Origin: Caldilineales bacterium
GTDB lineage: Bacteria; Chloroflexota; Anaerolineae; J102
Assembly: GCA_019695115.1 (NCBI GenBank)
Contig: JAIBAP010000003.1
Coordinates: forward strand, 62,001 to 126,000
DNA length: 64,000 bases
Direction: 5' to 3'
The notes beneath the pieces were generated by a model that was given only the letters and a program-made list of their open reading frames with translations, was not told where the DNA came from and did no database searches. Below are positions 37,203 to 44,899 of the stretch, piece after piece (position 1 is the stretch's first letter; each line of letters starts with the position of its first letter). The translations under genes and the position numbers were made by a program.

Positions 37203-39067
37203 GCAAACTGAAGACGCCTGCCGCGCCCACGCACGAACGCCTGGATATCCCCGGCTTTGTCCTCGGCTACCTGGAAAGCCAGGACAGCCTGGTCGCGCCC
37301 CCGGCTTTCGGCGTCTACGAGGTGGTGATGCCCGACGCCCTGGCCGCCGGCTTCGGTCTGGCGGCCTACCAGCGGCTCAGTTTCGAGCAGACCGAGGCCG
37401 AGGATGTGCTGGCGGTCGGCGTCGGCCATCCCCTGCTGGAAACGATTGCCGAACGCCTGACGGCGCAGCCGGCCAATGCCCAGGGTTTCCTGAACAGTGT
37501 GCGCCTCGACAAGAAGGGGCTGGCAGCGTTGGCCCAGAAGACCTTCACCTTCCCCAACGCCCGCCTTGTCCCCAAGCCCAACGCCATCGAGCAGGCGGCG
37601 CTGCACCACTATCTGCGCTTCAATTTCAAGGTCACGTTCGACAGCGAGGAAAAGCAGGAGCAACTGGCGGCGGCGGTGATGGATTTGCAGGGCGGGTGCG
37701 CGGTGCGCCAGGCCGAAGTGCTGGCCCGGTTGAATACCTTCGAATCGGAGCCTGGCTTTGGCGACCTGGCGGTGGCGGCGCCGCGCTGGCTGGGCGCGGG
37801 CAAAGCACTGGCCCCCGACACCCTGGCTGCACTCTTGTCACGCGCCGAGACTGCCCTGCGCGCCGACCTGGCCGACCGCTTGCAGGCGCTGCAAGCGCGC
37901 ACGCAACGACACCTGGACCTCGACCTGGCCCGCATTGGCGACTATTTCGATGACCTGGAAGCCGACCTGCATCGCCGTCGTCAGCGCCTGCCGCCGGAGG
38001 AGCGCGAACGAGAAGGCGGCAGCGATGACAAGCTGGCGGCGTTGCAGGCCGAGCGCGCGGCCAAGCTGGCGGATGTGACCGGCCGCTATCACCTGCGCCT
38101 GACGCTGGAATTGGTCAATGTCCTCATCCTCGTCCAGCCCAAACTGCTGACGCCGGTGGAGATCGGCAACCGCACGGTCACGGTCAGCCGCGTGGTGGTC
38201 TGGGACCCGCTGGTGCATCGGCTGGAGCCGCTGCTCTGCGATGTGTGCGGCGAGCCGGGCGAAGGGCTGCATCTGTGCACGGGCGGCCATTTGGCCCACG
38301 GCGGCTGTCTGGCGCCGCAGTGCATCGACTGCAAGCGCGTCTATTGCCGGCTGTGCCGCGAGCAGATGCGCCAGTGCGCCGTCTGCGAGCAGCCGGTGTG
38401 CCAACACAGCCTGATCACCTGCCCCACGTGCAAACGCGGGACATGCCGCGAACACCAGAACTTGTGTCATGCGGCGGATGGCGAGCCGGCCCGCCTGCCG
38501 GCTGCGGCTCCCAGTAGCCCGCCACCCCCGCCATCCCCACCGCCGCCACCCGCGGCCAGGCCGCCCACCACGGCCGCCAAACCCACCCCACCCCCCGCCG
38601 CCCGCGGCCGGACGCCGCCCAAAACGGTCAAACCGCCGCCGGCAGCGACCGCGGCGCCGGTGACGAAAGGGGTGCGGCTCAATGTCGATATCTTCGAAGA
38701 TCGGCCGGAAATCGTTGCCTATGTGATGCGCACAACCAATCGCTCCCTGGCCATACGCACCTTCACCCTGACGCACGAAGGCATCCGCGTCGAGTGCGAG
38801 TGCGAAAAAGGCCTTTGCCGGGCCAATGGCATCATTCACCGGCCGGCCAACGCCCAGCACATCAGCGAGCAGATCAACAGCTTTCTCGCCGACCTGCGCC
38901 AGGAGTATCTGGTGCCATCTCGACACACGAGCTATTTCTACATCCTCGGCCAGCGTCTCCGCGAGGGGCAGACTTTTGTGTTGCCGGCGGTGTGGCGGGC
39001 GGAAGAGCGTCTGCACGCGGCGGAGGCGGGCTTCGAGGCGCTCCTGAAGCGGCGGCAGGGGCGGTGA
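37199..39067 (+). CDS. coiled-coil and cysteine-cluster protein coupled to the SNF2 ATPase
   Basis: Predicted 622-residue protein without a family name I can give. Residues 1-210 are globular, 213-300 form a charged coiled coil (RAETALRADLADRLQALQAR onwards), and about 300-345 are beta-rich (ELVNVLILVQPKLLTPVEIG). Residues 347-423 hold 15 cysteines in several CxxC pairs (347/350, 375/378, 383/386, 393/396, 408/411), suggesting RING- or B-box-like zinc sites. A proline-rich linker (about 436-487) leads to a C-terminal domain. The coiled-coil and beta region resembles segments I associate with RapA-type helicases. The gene starts inside the SNF2 stop codon, so the two products probably act as a complex. 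Confidence 0.85.
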   Translation: MSKLKTPAAPTHERLDIPGFVLGYLESQDSLVAPPAFGVYEVVMPDALAAGFGLAAYQRLSFEQTEAEDVLAVGVGHPLLETIAERLTAQPANAQGFLNSVRLDKKGLAALAQKTFTFPNARLVPKPNAIEQAALHHYLRFNFKVTFDSEEKQEQLAAAVMDLQGGCAVRQAEVLARLNTFESEPGFGDLAVAAPRWLGAGKALAPDTLAALLSRAETALRADLADRLQALQARTQRHLDLDLARIGDYFDDLEADLHRRRQRLPPEEREREGGSDDKLAALQAERAAKLADVTGRYHLRLTLELVNVLILVQPKLLTPVEIGNRTVTVSRVVVWDPLVHRLEPLLCDVCGEPGEGLHLCTGGHLAHGGCLAPQCIDCKRVYCRLCREQMRQCAVCEQPVCQHSLITCPTCKRGTCREHQNLCHAADGEPARLPAAAPSSPPPPPSPPPPPAARPPTTAAKPTPPPAARGRTPPKTVKPPPAATAAPVTKGVRLNVDIFEDRPEIVAYVMRTTNRSLAIRTFTLTHEGIRVECECEKGLCRANGIIHRPANAQHISEQINSFLADLRQEYLVPSRHTSYFYILGQRLREGQTFVLPAVWRAEERLHAAEAGFEALLKRRQGR

Positions 39068-39077
39068 AGCCGGGGAT

Positions 39078-39105
39078 AATTTTTATGAAACCTTTCATAA
39101 AAATT
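39078..39105. promoter_or_regulatory. AT-rich perfect palindrome next to the radical SAM promoter
   Basis: Arms AATTTTTATGAAA (39078-39090) and TTTCATAAAAATT (39093-39105) flank two bases, touching the first base of the -35 box. It is one of the most AT-rich spots in the window. It could be a repressor operator (TGAAA-N-TTTCA resembles LacI-family sites), an upstream promoter element, or a terminator for the SNF2 operon. Confidence 0.6.
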
Positions 39106-39133
39106 TGACCTCCCCCCTCCTCGCCCCTATAAT
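39105..39133 (+). promoter_or_regulatory. near-consensus promoter of radical SAM gene 1
   Basis: TTGACC (39105-39110), exactly 17 bases, then a perfect TATAAT (39128-39133). The predicted transcription start is about 39140, the first base of the heptamer array. Confidence 0.85.
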
Positions 39134-39139
39134 CCCGAA

Positions 39140-39286
39140 GGTCGGAGATCGGAGATCAGAGATCGCCTCACGCCTCACGCCTCACACCACACGTTTCACG
39201 CCTCACGTTTCACGCCTCACACCACACGTTTCACGTTTCACGTTTCACGCTTCACGGAATACGGAACACGGAACACAGAACACGCC
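39140..39286. repeat. 21-unit 7-bp array forming the 5' leader of radical SAM gene 1
   Basis: Twenty-one consecutive heptamers in unbroken register. The unit changes along the array from GATCGGA (first units) to TCACGCC/TCACGTT/TCACACC (middle) to ACACGGA (end), always keeping the period of 7. Related units occur at 63726-63863 and 50658-50678. Confidence 0.95.
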
Positions 39287-39303
39287 TCCCCACCTGCCCC
39301 CCC

Positions 39304-40806
39304 ATGCGCATCATCCTTGCCAGCCCCGAAGCCAAAGTCTGGTCCGAACGCAAACACATCCCGCTCGGCCTGGGCTACCTTGCCGCCGTCCTGCGCGACG
39401 CCGGCCACCAGGTCATGATCTATGACGCCGCCATCGAAGACGACCCGGTCGATTTCTACATCGAGCAGGCCGCAACCGCCGGCAAGCCATTCAAGCTCAT
39501 CGGCATCACGGCGGCCACACCGCTGATCGGCGACGCCTGGAAGATGGCGAAGACGGCCAAAGGCTATGGCCTGACCACCATCCTCGGCGGCCCCCATCTC
39601 ACCATCCTCCCCGGCGAATCGCTCGGCCCCGAACACCCCTATGTGGACTACACCTTCAAGGGCGAGGCCGAAGATGGCATCCTCACCTTCGTGGAGGCGC
39701 TGGAGCGAGGCGAGAAGCCGGAGGACAGAGACATCCCCGGCCTCAACTTCCGCCGCGGGGATGAGATCGTCGTCTCGCCGATCTCGCCGATGATCGAAGA
39801 CCTGGACAGGCTGCCCTTCCCTGCCCACGACCTGTTCAAGATCGACAGGTACACCAACTTGCAGCCGCTCACCGACGGCCTGGACACGCACGCCCGCTCG
39901 TTCACCATCATCACCAGCCGCGGCTGCCCCTACAAGTGCACCTTCTGCTCGAAGCCGGTCACGGGCGACACCTGGCGCGGGCGCAGCGTCGAGAATGTGG
40001 TCAAAGAATGGCGCTGGCTGGTGCAAGAGTTGGGCGCCACCGAGATCGGCGTCACCGACGACATCTGGAACCTGAAGCTGCCGCGGGCGAAGGAACTCTG
40101 CCGGAGATTGGTGGAGGAAGGGCTGAATACCGTGCCCTGGGTGACGGTGCACGGGATGAAGGTCAATCACACCGACCCCGAATTGTTCCACCTGATGAAG
40201 GCGGCCGGGGCCAAGCGCGTGGGTTTTGGCGTCGAGAACGGCGACCCCTGGATGCTGAAGAACGTCATCCGCAAGGGCCAGACGCTGGACATGGTGCGCG
40301 ACGCCTTCCGTTGGGCCAAAGCCGCCGATTTGCAGACCATGGGCTTCTTCATCTTCGGAATGCCGCGCGACACCGCGGAGACGATGGAGAAAACGATCCA
40401 GCTTGCCCTGGAACTGGACCCCGACCTGGCCAATTTCATGCTGGCGGCGCCCTTCCCCGGCACCAAGATGTGGGATATGATCAAGGAAGGCGGCGAGGTC
40501 TTCGCCCACGAGTGGCCCGACTACGCCATCCACGACCAGAAGGCGCGCTTCACCATGCACGACGGCGCCTACGACCCCGACCTGGTGGTGCGCAAGTGGC
40601 GCGAGGCGTACCGTCGCTTCTATCTCTACCGGCCCAAGCGCGTGTGGGAGAAGATGTCGAAGAAGAGCTTCTGGACCGAGCTGCCGAGCACCGTCAGCAA
40701 TGCCCGCCGCTTCTTCATCGGCCGCCAGGATCAGCACGCCCCTGCCCGCGTCAACCCCGAAGAGCCGGTGACGAGTATGAAGGGGTTGATCGAGCGGACG
40801 TTGTGA
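39304..40806 (+). CDS. B12-binding-type radical SAM protein 1
   Basis: Predicted 500-residue enzyme. The N-terminal ~130 residues have the Rossmann-like cobalamin-binding fold ([43 protein letters not shown]), although the classic cobalamin DxHxxG motif is not clear. The radical SAM core carries CxxxCxxC as CPYKCTFC (Cys208, 212, 215), then FGVENGD and [16 protein letters not shown]-terminal ~90-residue extension follows. Relatives perform methylations, ring rearrangements or other radical reactions in cofactor, lipid or natural-product pathways; the reaction here is unknown. A second such enzyme is encoded 1 kb downstream beyond a toxin-antitoxin insertion. Confidence 0.92.
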   Translation: MRIILASPEAKVWSERKHIPLGLGYLAAVLRDAGHQVMIYDAAIEDDPVDFYIEQAATAGKPFKLIGITAATPLIGDAWKMAKTAKGYGLTTILGGPHLTILPGESLGPEHPYVDYTFKGEAEDGILTFVEALERGEKPEDRDIPGLNFRRGDEIVVSPISPMIEDLDRLPFPAHDLFKIDRYTNLQPLTDGLDTHARSFTIITSRGCPYKCTFCSKPVTGDTWRGRSVENVVKEWRWLVQELGATEIGVTDDIWNLKLPRAKELCRRLVEEGLNTVPWVTVHGMKVNHTDPELFHLMKAAGAKRVGFGVENGDPWMLKNVIRKGQTLDMVRDAFRWAKAADLQTMGFFIFGMPRDTAETMEKTIQLALELDPDLANFMLAAPFPGTKMWDMIKEGGEVFAHEWPDYAIHDQKARFTMHDGAYDPDLVVRKWREAYRRFYLYRPKRVWEKMSKKSFWTELPSTVSNARRFFIGRQDQHAPARVNPEEPVTSMKGLIERTL

Positions 40807-40814
40807 GTTTAGTC

Positions 40815-40843
40815 TTGACTCTTGTTCTAACTGTGCATACAAT
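40815..40843 (+). promoter_or_regulatory. promoter of brnTA (leaderless)
   Basis: TTGACT (40815-40820), exactly 17 bases, TACAAT (40838-40843). ATG 40851 lies 8 bases after the -10 box, so the mRNA should begin at or next to the start codon. BrnTA operons are normally autorepressed by BrnA. Confidence 0.8.
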
Positions 40844-40850
40844 TTGACTG

Positions 40851-41120
40851 ATGGAAATCGAGTTCGATCCAGCCAAGAACGAGAAGAACATTCTCGAACG
40901 CGGCTTGCCGTTTACGCTGGCGCACGAATTCGATTTCACAACAGCCTTACTTGATATAGACGTTCGGAAAGACTACGGCGAAACTCGTTACCGAGCACTT
41001 GGTTTACTCAATGGCAGGCTACACGTCTTGATTTTTGTGGTGACGACCGTAGGTATCCGCGTCATAAGCTTGCGCAAAGCGAACAAACGCGAGGTGGGCT
41101 TTTATGAATCACGAACCTAA
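40851..41120 (+). CDS. brnT: BrnT family toxin
   Basis: Predicted 89-residue type II toxin with a RelE-like fold. [28 protein letters not shown] and the late [16 protein letters not shown] are the family landmarks; BrnT is a ribonuclease that blocks translation. The DNA is more AT-rich than the flanking radical SAM genes, consistent with acquisition. It overlaps brnA by 17 bases, the usual toxin-first brnTA order. Confidence 0.93.
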   Translation: MEIEFDPAKNEKNILERGLPFTLAHEFDFTTALLDIDVRKDYGETRYRALGLLNGRLHVLIFVVTTVGIRVISLRKANKREVGFYESRT

Positions 41121-41382
41121 CCCCGAATTGATAGACGACGAAAATCCGGAATGGACAGAGGAAGAGGTGCGTGCTGCGATTCCTTTCACTATGTTGCCGG
41201 AATCGTTGCAGCTAAAGCTCGCGCCCCGAAAACGCGGCCCTCAGAAAGAGCCGATCAAAGAACGCATCACTATCCGCTTGTCGCGCGACGTTGTGGAGCA
41301 ATTTCGCGCGACGGGCGAAGGGTGGCAGACGCGCGTGGACGTTGCTCTACGGGAGTGGCTCAGAACCCACCAACCTGCGTGA
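41104..41382 (+). CDS. brnA: BrnA family antitoxin
   Basis: Predicted 92-residue antitoxin. After an acidic N-terminus (PELIDDENPEWTEEEVRAA) the chain has KERITIRLSRDVVEQFRATGEGWQTRVDVALREWL, the ribbon-helix-helix DNA-binding fold of BrnA. It neutralises BrnT and represses the shared promoter. It overlaps the end of brnT. Confidence 0.92.
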   Translation: MNHEPNPELIDDENPEWTEEEVRAAIPFTMLPESLQLKLAPRKRGPQKEPIKERITIRLSRDVVEQFRATGEGWQTRVDVALREWLRTHQPA

Positions 41383-41401
41383 TTGCCTGACATCGCCCCT
41401 T

Positions 41402-41812
41402 ATGCCTGAACTCGAAAGGCGTCGTTTGGTCATTGAAACAGAACTTGCTCTGGCATCTGCCGTAAAAGTCACCGACGATGATGTGATCCTCGAACTCAGC
41501 GATGGTCGCACCGTGTCCGCTCCGTTGGCCTGGTACCCGCGACTGCTGATTGGAACGCCACAAGAGCGCGAAAACTGGCGTTTGATCGGCGGCGAAGAAG
41601 GCATCCACTGGCCGGATCTCGACGAAGATATCAGCGTCGAGAATGTCTTGTTCGGCAGGCCCTCCGGTGAAAGCCAACCCTCTTTCAAACGCTGGTTGGA
41701 AGATCGGACGATGGTCGCTGAATACGACCTCACAACAGCAAAGCGCGGCAAGTTCTATCGCCCCGACGCCGAGTTTACCTTCCTCTCCGACCGCGATAGC
41801 AGCCCTGACTGA
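41402..41812 (+). CDS. DUF2442 protein with an extra C-terminal segment
   Basis: Predicted 136-residue protein. Residues 10-100 match DUF2442 (DDVILELSDGRTVSAPLAWYPRLL, then GIHWPDLDEDISVENVLFGRPS), a family often found as an antitoxin-like partner of small toxins. The family normally ends near KRWLEDR. Here the frame continues through MVAEYDLTTAKRGKFYRPDAEF, which looks like the beginning of a separate small antitoxin-type protein, and stops soon after. It lies 19 bases after brnA. Confidence 0.8.
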   Translation: MPELERRRLVIETELALASAVKVTDDDVILELSDGRTVSAPLAWYPRLLIGTPQERENWRLIGGEEGIHWPDLDEDISVENVLFGRPSGESQPSFKRWLEDRTMVAEYDLTTAKRGKFYRPDAEFTFLSDRDSSPD

Positions 41813-41830
41813 TCTGGGAGTTCCTGCGAA

Positions 41831-43228
41831 GTGCCCTTTTTCTCATCCCGACCCCAAAAACAATCCCACATCCTCTGGCTCGACCTGGGCGATTTGGGCG
41901 ATCTCGTCCACCCCGGCGGGCCGCACGAACAGTGGCAGGACCACGGCCTCGGCTTGTTGCGCACCATCCTGCACCAGAACGGCATCCAGACCGACCTGGC
42001 CTCGACGCGGGCCGTGACCTCGTGGGATGAGCTGATCCCGCAGCTGCGCGGCTACGACATGCTGATCATGAACGTGCGCAGCTACACCTATCCCCCGGCC
42101 CTGCACGCCGCCCGGCTGTTCAAGCAGATCAACCCCAACAGCATGGTGCTGACGGGCGGCATGCACGCCACCGTCGCCCCGGATGAGATGGAGGCGGTGC
42201 CGGAGTTCGACCGCATCTGCATCGGGCCGGGCGAGAAAGTGATCGTCGATCTGGTCAAGAATCCGGGCGATTTCACGCGCGTGTTCCGGGCCGAGGGCGC
42301 CAAATCGATGGCCGAATGGCCGCACATCGACCGCCAGCTATGGCCCAAGCCGCGCGGCTGGCGGATGCAACGGCGCTGGAAATGGAAGTGGCCGCTGGAG
42401 CCGGAATGCGGCTGGGGGCCGGGGCCGGTGGCGACGCTGATCACCAGCCGGGTGTGCCCGTGGCAGTGCGTGTTCTGCAACGAGAACTCGTACATCCCCA
42501 ACATGGGCCGCAAACCGGTCGACCAGGTCATCGACGAACTGAACTATCTCGACCGCAAATACGGCGTCGGCTCGGTTGTCATCCATGACTCCATGTTCTT
42601 CCAGAACCCGAAATGGCTGAAGGAATGGATCGAGAAATACCCGCGCCAGACCAAACGCTGGACCTACTGGGCCGCCGGCCGCGCCGATACGGTGAAGCAG
42701 TGGCCGGATCTGTTCGAGGCGCTGGTCAAAGAGACCAACTGGCGCACGATCTCGATCGGCTTCGAGTCGGGCAGCGACCGCATCCTTAAGCTGCTGAACA
42801 AAGAGTGCACCGAGGAGGACAACTACTTCACCATCGATCTGGTCAATCGCCTGGCGGCAGAACTGAAGGCAAAGGGCGAGCAGCCGCCGGTGTTCTGGTC
42901 GAACATCATGCTCGGCATCCCCGGCGAGACCCATGAAGATGCGTTCAAGACCATGCGCATGCTCAAGCGCATGGAATCGGTGATGCCCTCGATCTCGTTC
43001 TATGCCCCGTACCCTGGCTCGGCCCTGGGCTACCAGCTCATCGCCGAAGGCAAGAGCCTGATGAGCAAGGACAACTATCACCGTTTCCCCGACGACGAAA
43101 AGGTGAAGGGCATCGATTATCAGTTCTACCGCGACCTGATCAAGGGCAAATACGATGCCGAGGTGAACCGCGGTCTATCCGGCGCTCGTGGGGCGGATGT
43201 GTATCAGGGTGCGTTGGTCAAGGCATAG
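41831..43228 (+). CDS. B12-binding-type radical SAM protein 2
   Basis: Predicted 465-residue enzyme of the same broad class as the gene at 39304 but clearly divergent. The N-terminal cobalamin-type fold has LIMNVRSYTYPPALHAARLF and SMVLTGGMHATVAPDE. The radical SAM cysteines are CPWQCVFC (Cys209, 213, 216), followed by SIGFESGSDRILKLLNKECTEED and MLGIPGETHEDAFKTMRMLKRM. The start is GTG 41831, with GGGAG 12 bases upstream. The two radical SAM genes were probably adjacent before brnTA and the DUF2442 gene entered between them. The substrate is unknown. Confidence 0.92.
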   Translation: MPFFSSRPQKQSHILWLDLGDLGDLVHPGGPHEQWQDHGLGLLRTILHQNGIQTDLASTRAVTSWDELIPQLRGYDMLIMNVRSYTYPPALHAARLFKQINPNSMVLTGGMHATVAPDEMEAVPEFDRICIGPGEKVIVDLVKNPGDFTRVFRAEGAKSMAEWPHIDRQLWPKPRGWRMQRRWKWKWPLEPECGWGPGPVATLITSRVCPWQCVFCNENSYIPNMGRKPVDQVIDELNYLDRKYGVGSVVIHDSMFFQNPKWLKEWIEKYPRQTKRWTYWAAGRADTVKQWPDLFEALVKETNWRTISIGFESGSDRILKLLNKECTEEDNYFTIDLVNRLAAELKAKGEQPPVFWSNIMLGIPGETHEDAFKTMRMLKRMESVMPSISFYAPYPGSALGYQLIAEGKSLMSKDNYHRFPDDEKVKGIDYQFYRDLIKGKYDAEVNRGLSGARGADVYQGALVKA

Positions 43229-43242
43229 GCTAGAGGATTCCA

Positions 43243-43560
43243 GTGGACATCGAAGCCATTGGCGATGCCATACGCGGTGGTCGGATTCGTATCACCGACC
43301 ACGCGGATGAGGAGGCGCATGCCGACAACCTTTCGTTCGATGAAATCTACCTCAGCGTTTTTCGTGGCGAAATTATCGAAGATTACCCGGACGACAAACC
43401 CTATCCAAGTTGCCTGATTTACGGCAGCACTTTTGCCAATGAGCCAGTGCATAGTGTTTGGGCGTATAATCGGGATGTTCGCTGGGCCGTACTCATCACA
43501 GTCTACAGGCCAGACCCACGCCGGTGGATAAACTGGCGCAACAGGAGATCAAAGAAATGA
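43243..43560 (+). CDS. DUF4258 protein, probable toxin of a toxin-antitoxin pair
   Basis: Predicted 105-residue protein starting at GTG 43243. The pattern IRITDHADEEAHADNLSFDEIYLSVFRGEIIEDYPDDKPYPSCLIYG, then VHSVWAYNRDVRWAVLITVYRPD, matches DUF4258, a RelE-superfamily-like fold. The last bases overlap the next gene (ATGA type), and the partner is a YgiT-type zinc-finger protein, a common toxin-antitoxin arrangement. Base composition is more AT-rich than in the radical SAM genes. Confidence 0.85.
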   Translation: MDIEAIGDAIRGGRIRITDHADEEAHADNLSFDEIYLSVFRGEIIEDYPDDKPYPSCLIYGSTFANEPVHSVWAYNRDVRWAVLITVYRPDPRRWINWRNRRSKK

Positions 43561-43802
43561 TGCCATTCACAAAATGTCCAGTTTGTGGAGGCGAAATCAT
43601 CGAGAAGGAAGTTGAAAAACTGTTACGCGGTGGCGCCAACACAGCCGTGCTAAAGGTCCACGCCGAGGTCTGTCTTCGCTGCGGCGAACGGCTTTATCCT
43701 CAAGAAACAGTCAGGCGCTTCGAGCAAATCCGTATGCAACTGGAACGCCAGGACGTGCTTGGTTTTCAACCTCTCGGTCAGTCGTTTCAAGTGGCCGTGT
43801 GA
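43557..43802 (+). CDS. YgiT-type zinc-finger protein, probable antitoxin
   Basis: Predicted 81-residue protein. The N-terminal zinc finger has CPVCGGEIIEKEVEKLL and a second CLRCGE pair, as in the N-terminal domain of MqsA/YgiT. The C-terminal helix (ETVRRFEQIRMQLERQ) is short, without a full Xre-type DNA-binding domain. ATG 43557 (or 43560) follows AGGAG and overlaps the DUF4258 stop, so the pair is translationally coupled. Confidence 0.88.
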   Translation: MMPFTKCPVCGGEIIEKEVEKLLRGGANTAVLKVHAEVCLRCGERLYPQETVRRFEQIRMQLERQDVLGFQPLGQSFQVAV

Positions 43803-43807
43803 TCGCT

Positions 43808-44014
43808 ATGAGCAGCTTTAGCAACCCCCACTACATGTACCTGTTCGATCTCAAGAACGGCAAGCAGAAGCTGGCCTATGGCGAGTCGCCGGAGGACGCG
43901 CTGAACATCTTGCGCATTCGCCTGGGTGAAGCGGAGATGGCTGAGATCCTGACCGACCGCTTCATCAAGATCAACCAGCGCGAGTTGCAGCAGTACGTGC
44001 ATAATTTGGGTTGA
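43808..44014 (+). CDS. small protein of unknown function in the radical SAM cluster
   Basis: Predicted 68-residue protein from ATG 43808 (a GTG at 43799 would add three residues). It contains YMYLFDLKNGKQKLAYGESPEDALNILRIRLGEAEMAEIL, an apparently structured alpha/beta sequence without cysteines, so it does not look like a typical RiPP precursor. It starts 5 bases after the zinc-finger gene and precedes a methyltransferase. It could be an accessory protein of the radical SAM enzymes; this is only inferred from position. Confidence 0.6.
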   Translation: MSSFSNPHYMYLFDLKNGKQKLAYGESPEDALNILRIRLGEAEMAEILTDRFIKINQRELQQYVHNLG

Positions 44015-44021
44015 GGTTCCC

Positions 44022-44055
44022 AGGTGCGGACGCACTTCGCAAGTGCGTCGCACCT
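44022..44055. repeat. palindrome between the small gene and the methyltransferase
   Basis: AGGTGCGGACGCACTT (44022-44037) pairs with AAGTGCGTCGCACCT (44041-44055) over a 3-base loop with one bulged G. No T-run follows. It lies directly before ATG 44062, so it could hinder ribosome access. Confidence 0.85.
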
Positions 44056-44061
44056 TCAGCC

Positions 44062-44838
44062 ATGCTCGCCCCCACCGCTCGTTTTTCCACCCGCGTCGCC
44101 AACTACGTCCGCTATCGGCCCGGCTACCCCGCCGCCGTGATCGATTGGCTGCGAGCCGAGTGTGGACTGACGCCGAACGCAGTCGTAGCCGACATCGGGT
44201 CGGGTACAGGCAAACTGGCGGAGCTTTTCCTGCAGAACGGGAACAGGGTGATCGGGGTGGAGCCGAACCGGGAGATGCGCGAGGCCGGGGAGCGGGAGCT
44301 GGCCGGGTTCCCGAACTTCGCCAGCGTCGACGGCGCGGCCGAAGCCACCACCCTGCCCGCTGCCGGCGCCGATTTCATCACCGCCGGGCAGGCCTTCCAT
44401 TGGTTCGAGCCAGAGCCAACACAGCGCGAGTTCGCCCGCATCCTGCGGCCGAGCGGCTGGGTGGCGGTGGTGTGGAATGCGCGCGCGATGGCTTCGCCCT
44501 TCCAGCAAGCCTATGAAGAGCTGCTGCTTGAGTTCTGTCCCGAATACACCCAGGTCAATCACCGCGACGTCAGCGAGGACGACCTTCGTCGCTGGCTCGG
44601 CCTGGAGCCATTCCTCAAGGCCAGTTTCGCCAACGGGCAGTCGCTCGACTTCGACGGCCTGGCCGGGCGGCTGCTGTCCTCGTCCTACGCGCCGGAACCC
44701 GGCCATGCCAATCACGCCCCAATGATGGCCGCCCTCGCCGGCCTCTTCGCCCGCTTTCAGGCCGAGGGCCGGGTGCAGTTCGCGTACGAGACGGAGGTGT
44801 ACGCGGGGCAGATGGGCGGCGCATCGAACCGCTATTGA
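44062..44838 (+). CDS. class I SAM-dependent methyltransferase
   Basis: Predicted 258-residue enzyme of the Methyltransf_11 type. FSTRVANYVRYRPGYPAAVIDWL is the typical lead-in, motif I is VADIGSGTGKLAELF, the acidic strand-2 residue is in IGVEPN, and the GQAFHWFEPEPTQREFARILRPSGWVAVVWN region is characteristic of plant- and actinobacterial-type small-molecule methyltransferases. The C-terminus VQFAYETEVYAGQM is mirrored by a remnant at 45200-45289, suggesting a past tandem duplication. Confidence 0.9.
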   Translation: MLAPTARFSTRVANYVRYRPGYPAAVIDWLRAECGLTPNAVVADIGSGTGKLAELFLQNGNRVIGVEPNREMREAGERELAGFPNFASVDGAAEATTLPAAGADFITAGQAFHWFEPEPTQREFARILRPSGWVAVVWNARAMASPFQQAYEELLLEFCPEYTQVNHRDVSEDDLRRWLGLEPFLKASFANGQSLDFDGLAGRLLSSSYAPEPGHANHAPMMAALAGLFARFQAEGRVQFAYETEVYAGQMGGASNRY

Positions 44839-44899
44839 CGACAGGTGCCAGCGAAGGTCGGCAGGTTTTCAAGATCGCTCCGCTGAAATAGGAGAAAGC

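Noticed and set aside
43808-44014. A RiPP precursor peptide for the radical SAM enzymes
   Set aside because: The 68-residue product has no cysteines or leader-core organisation and looks like a folded alpha/beta protein.
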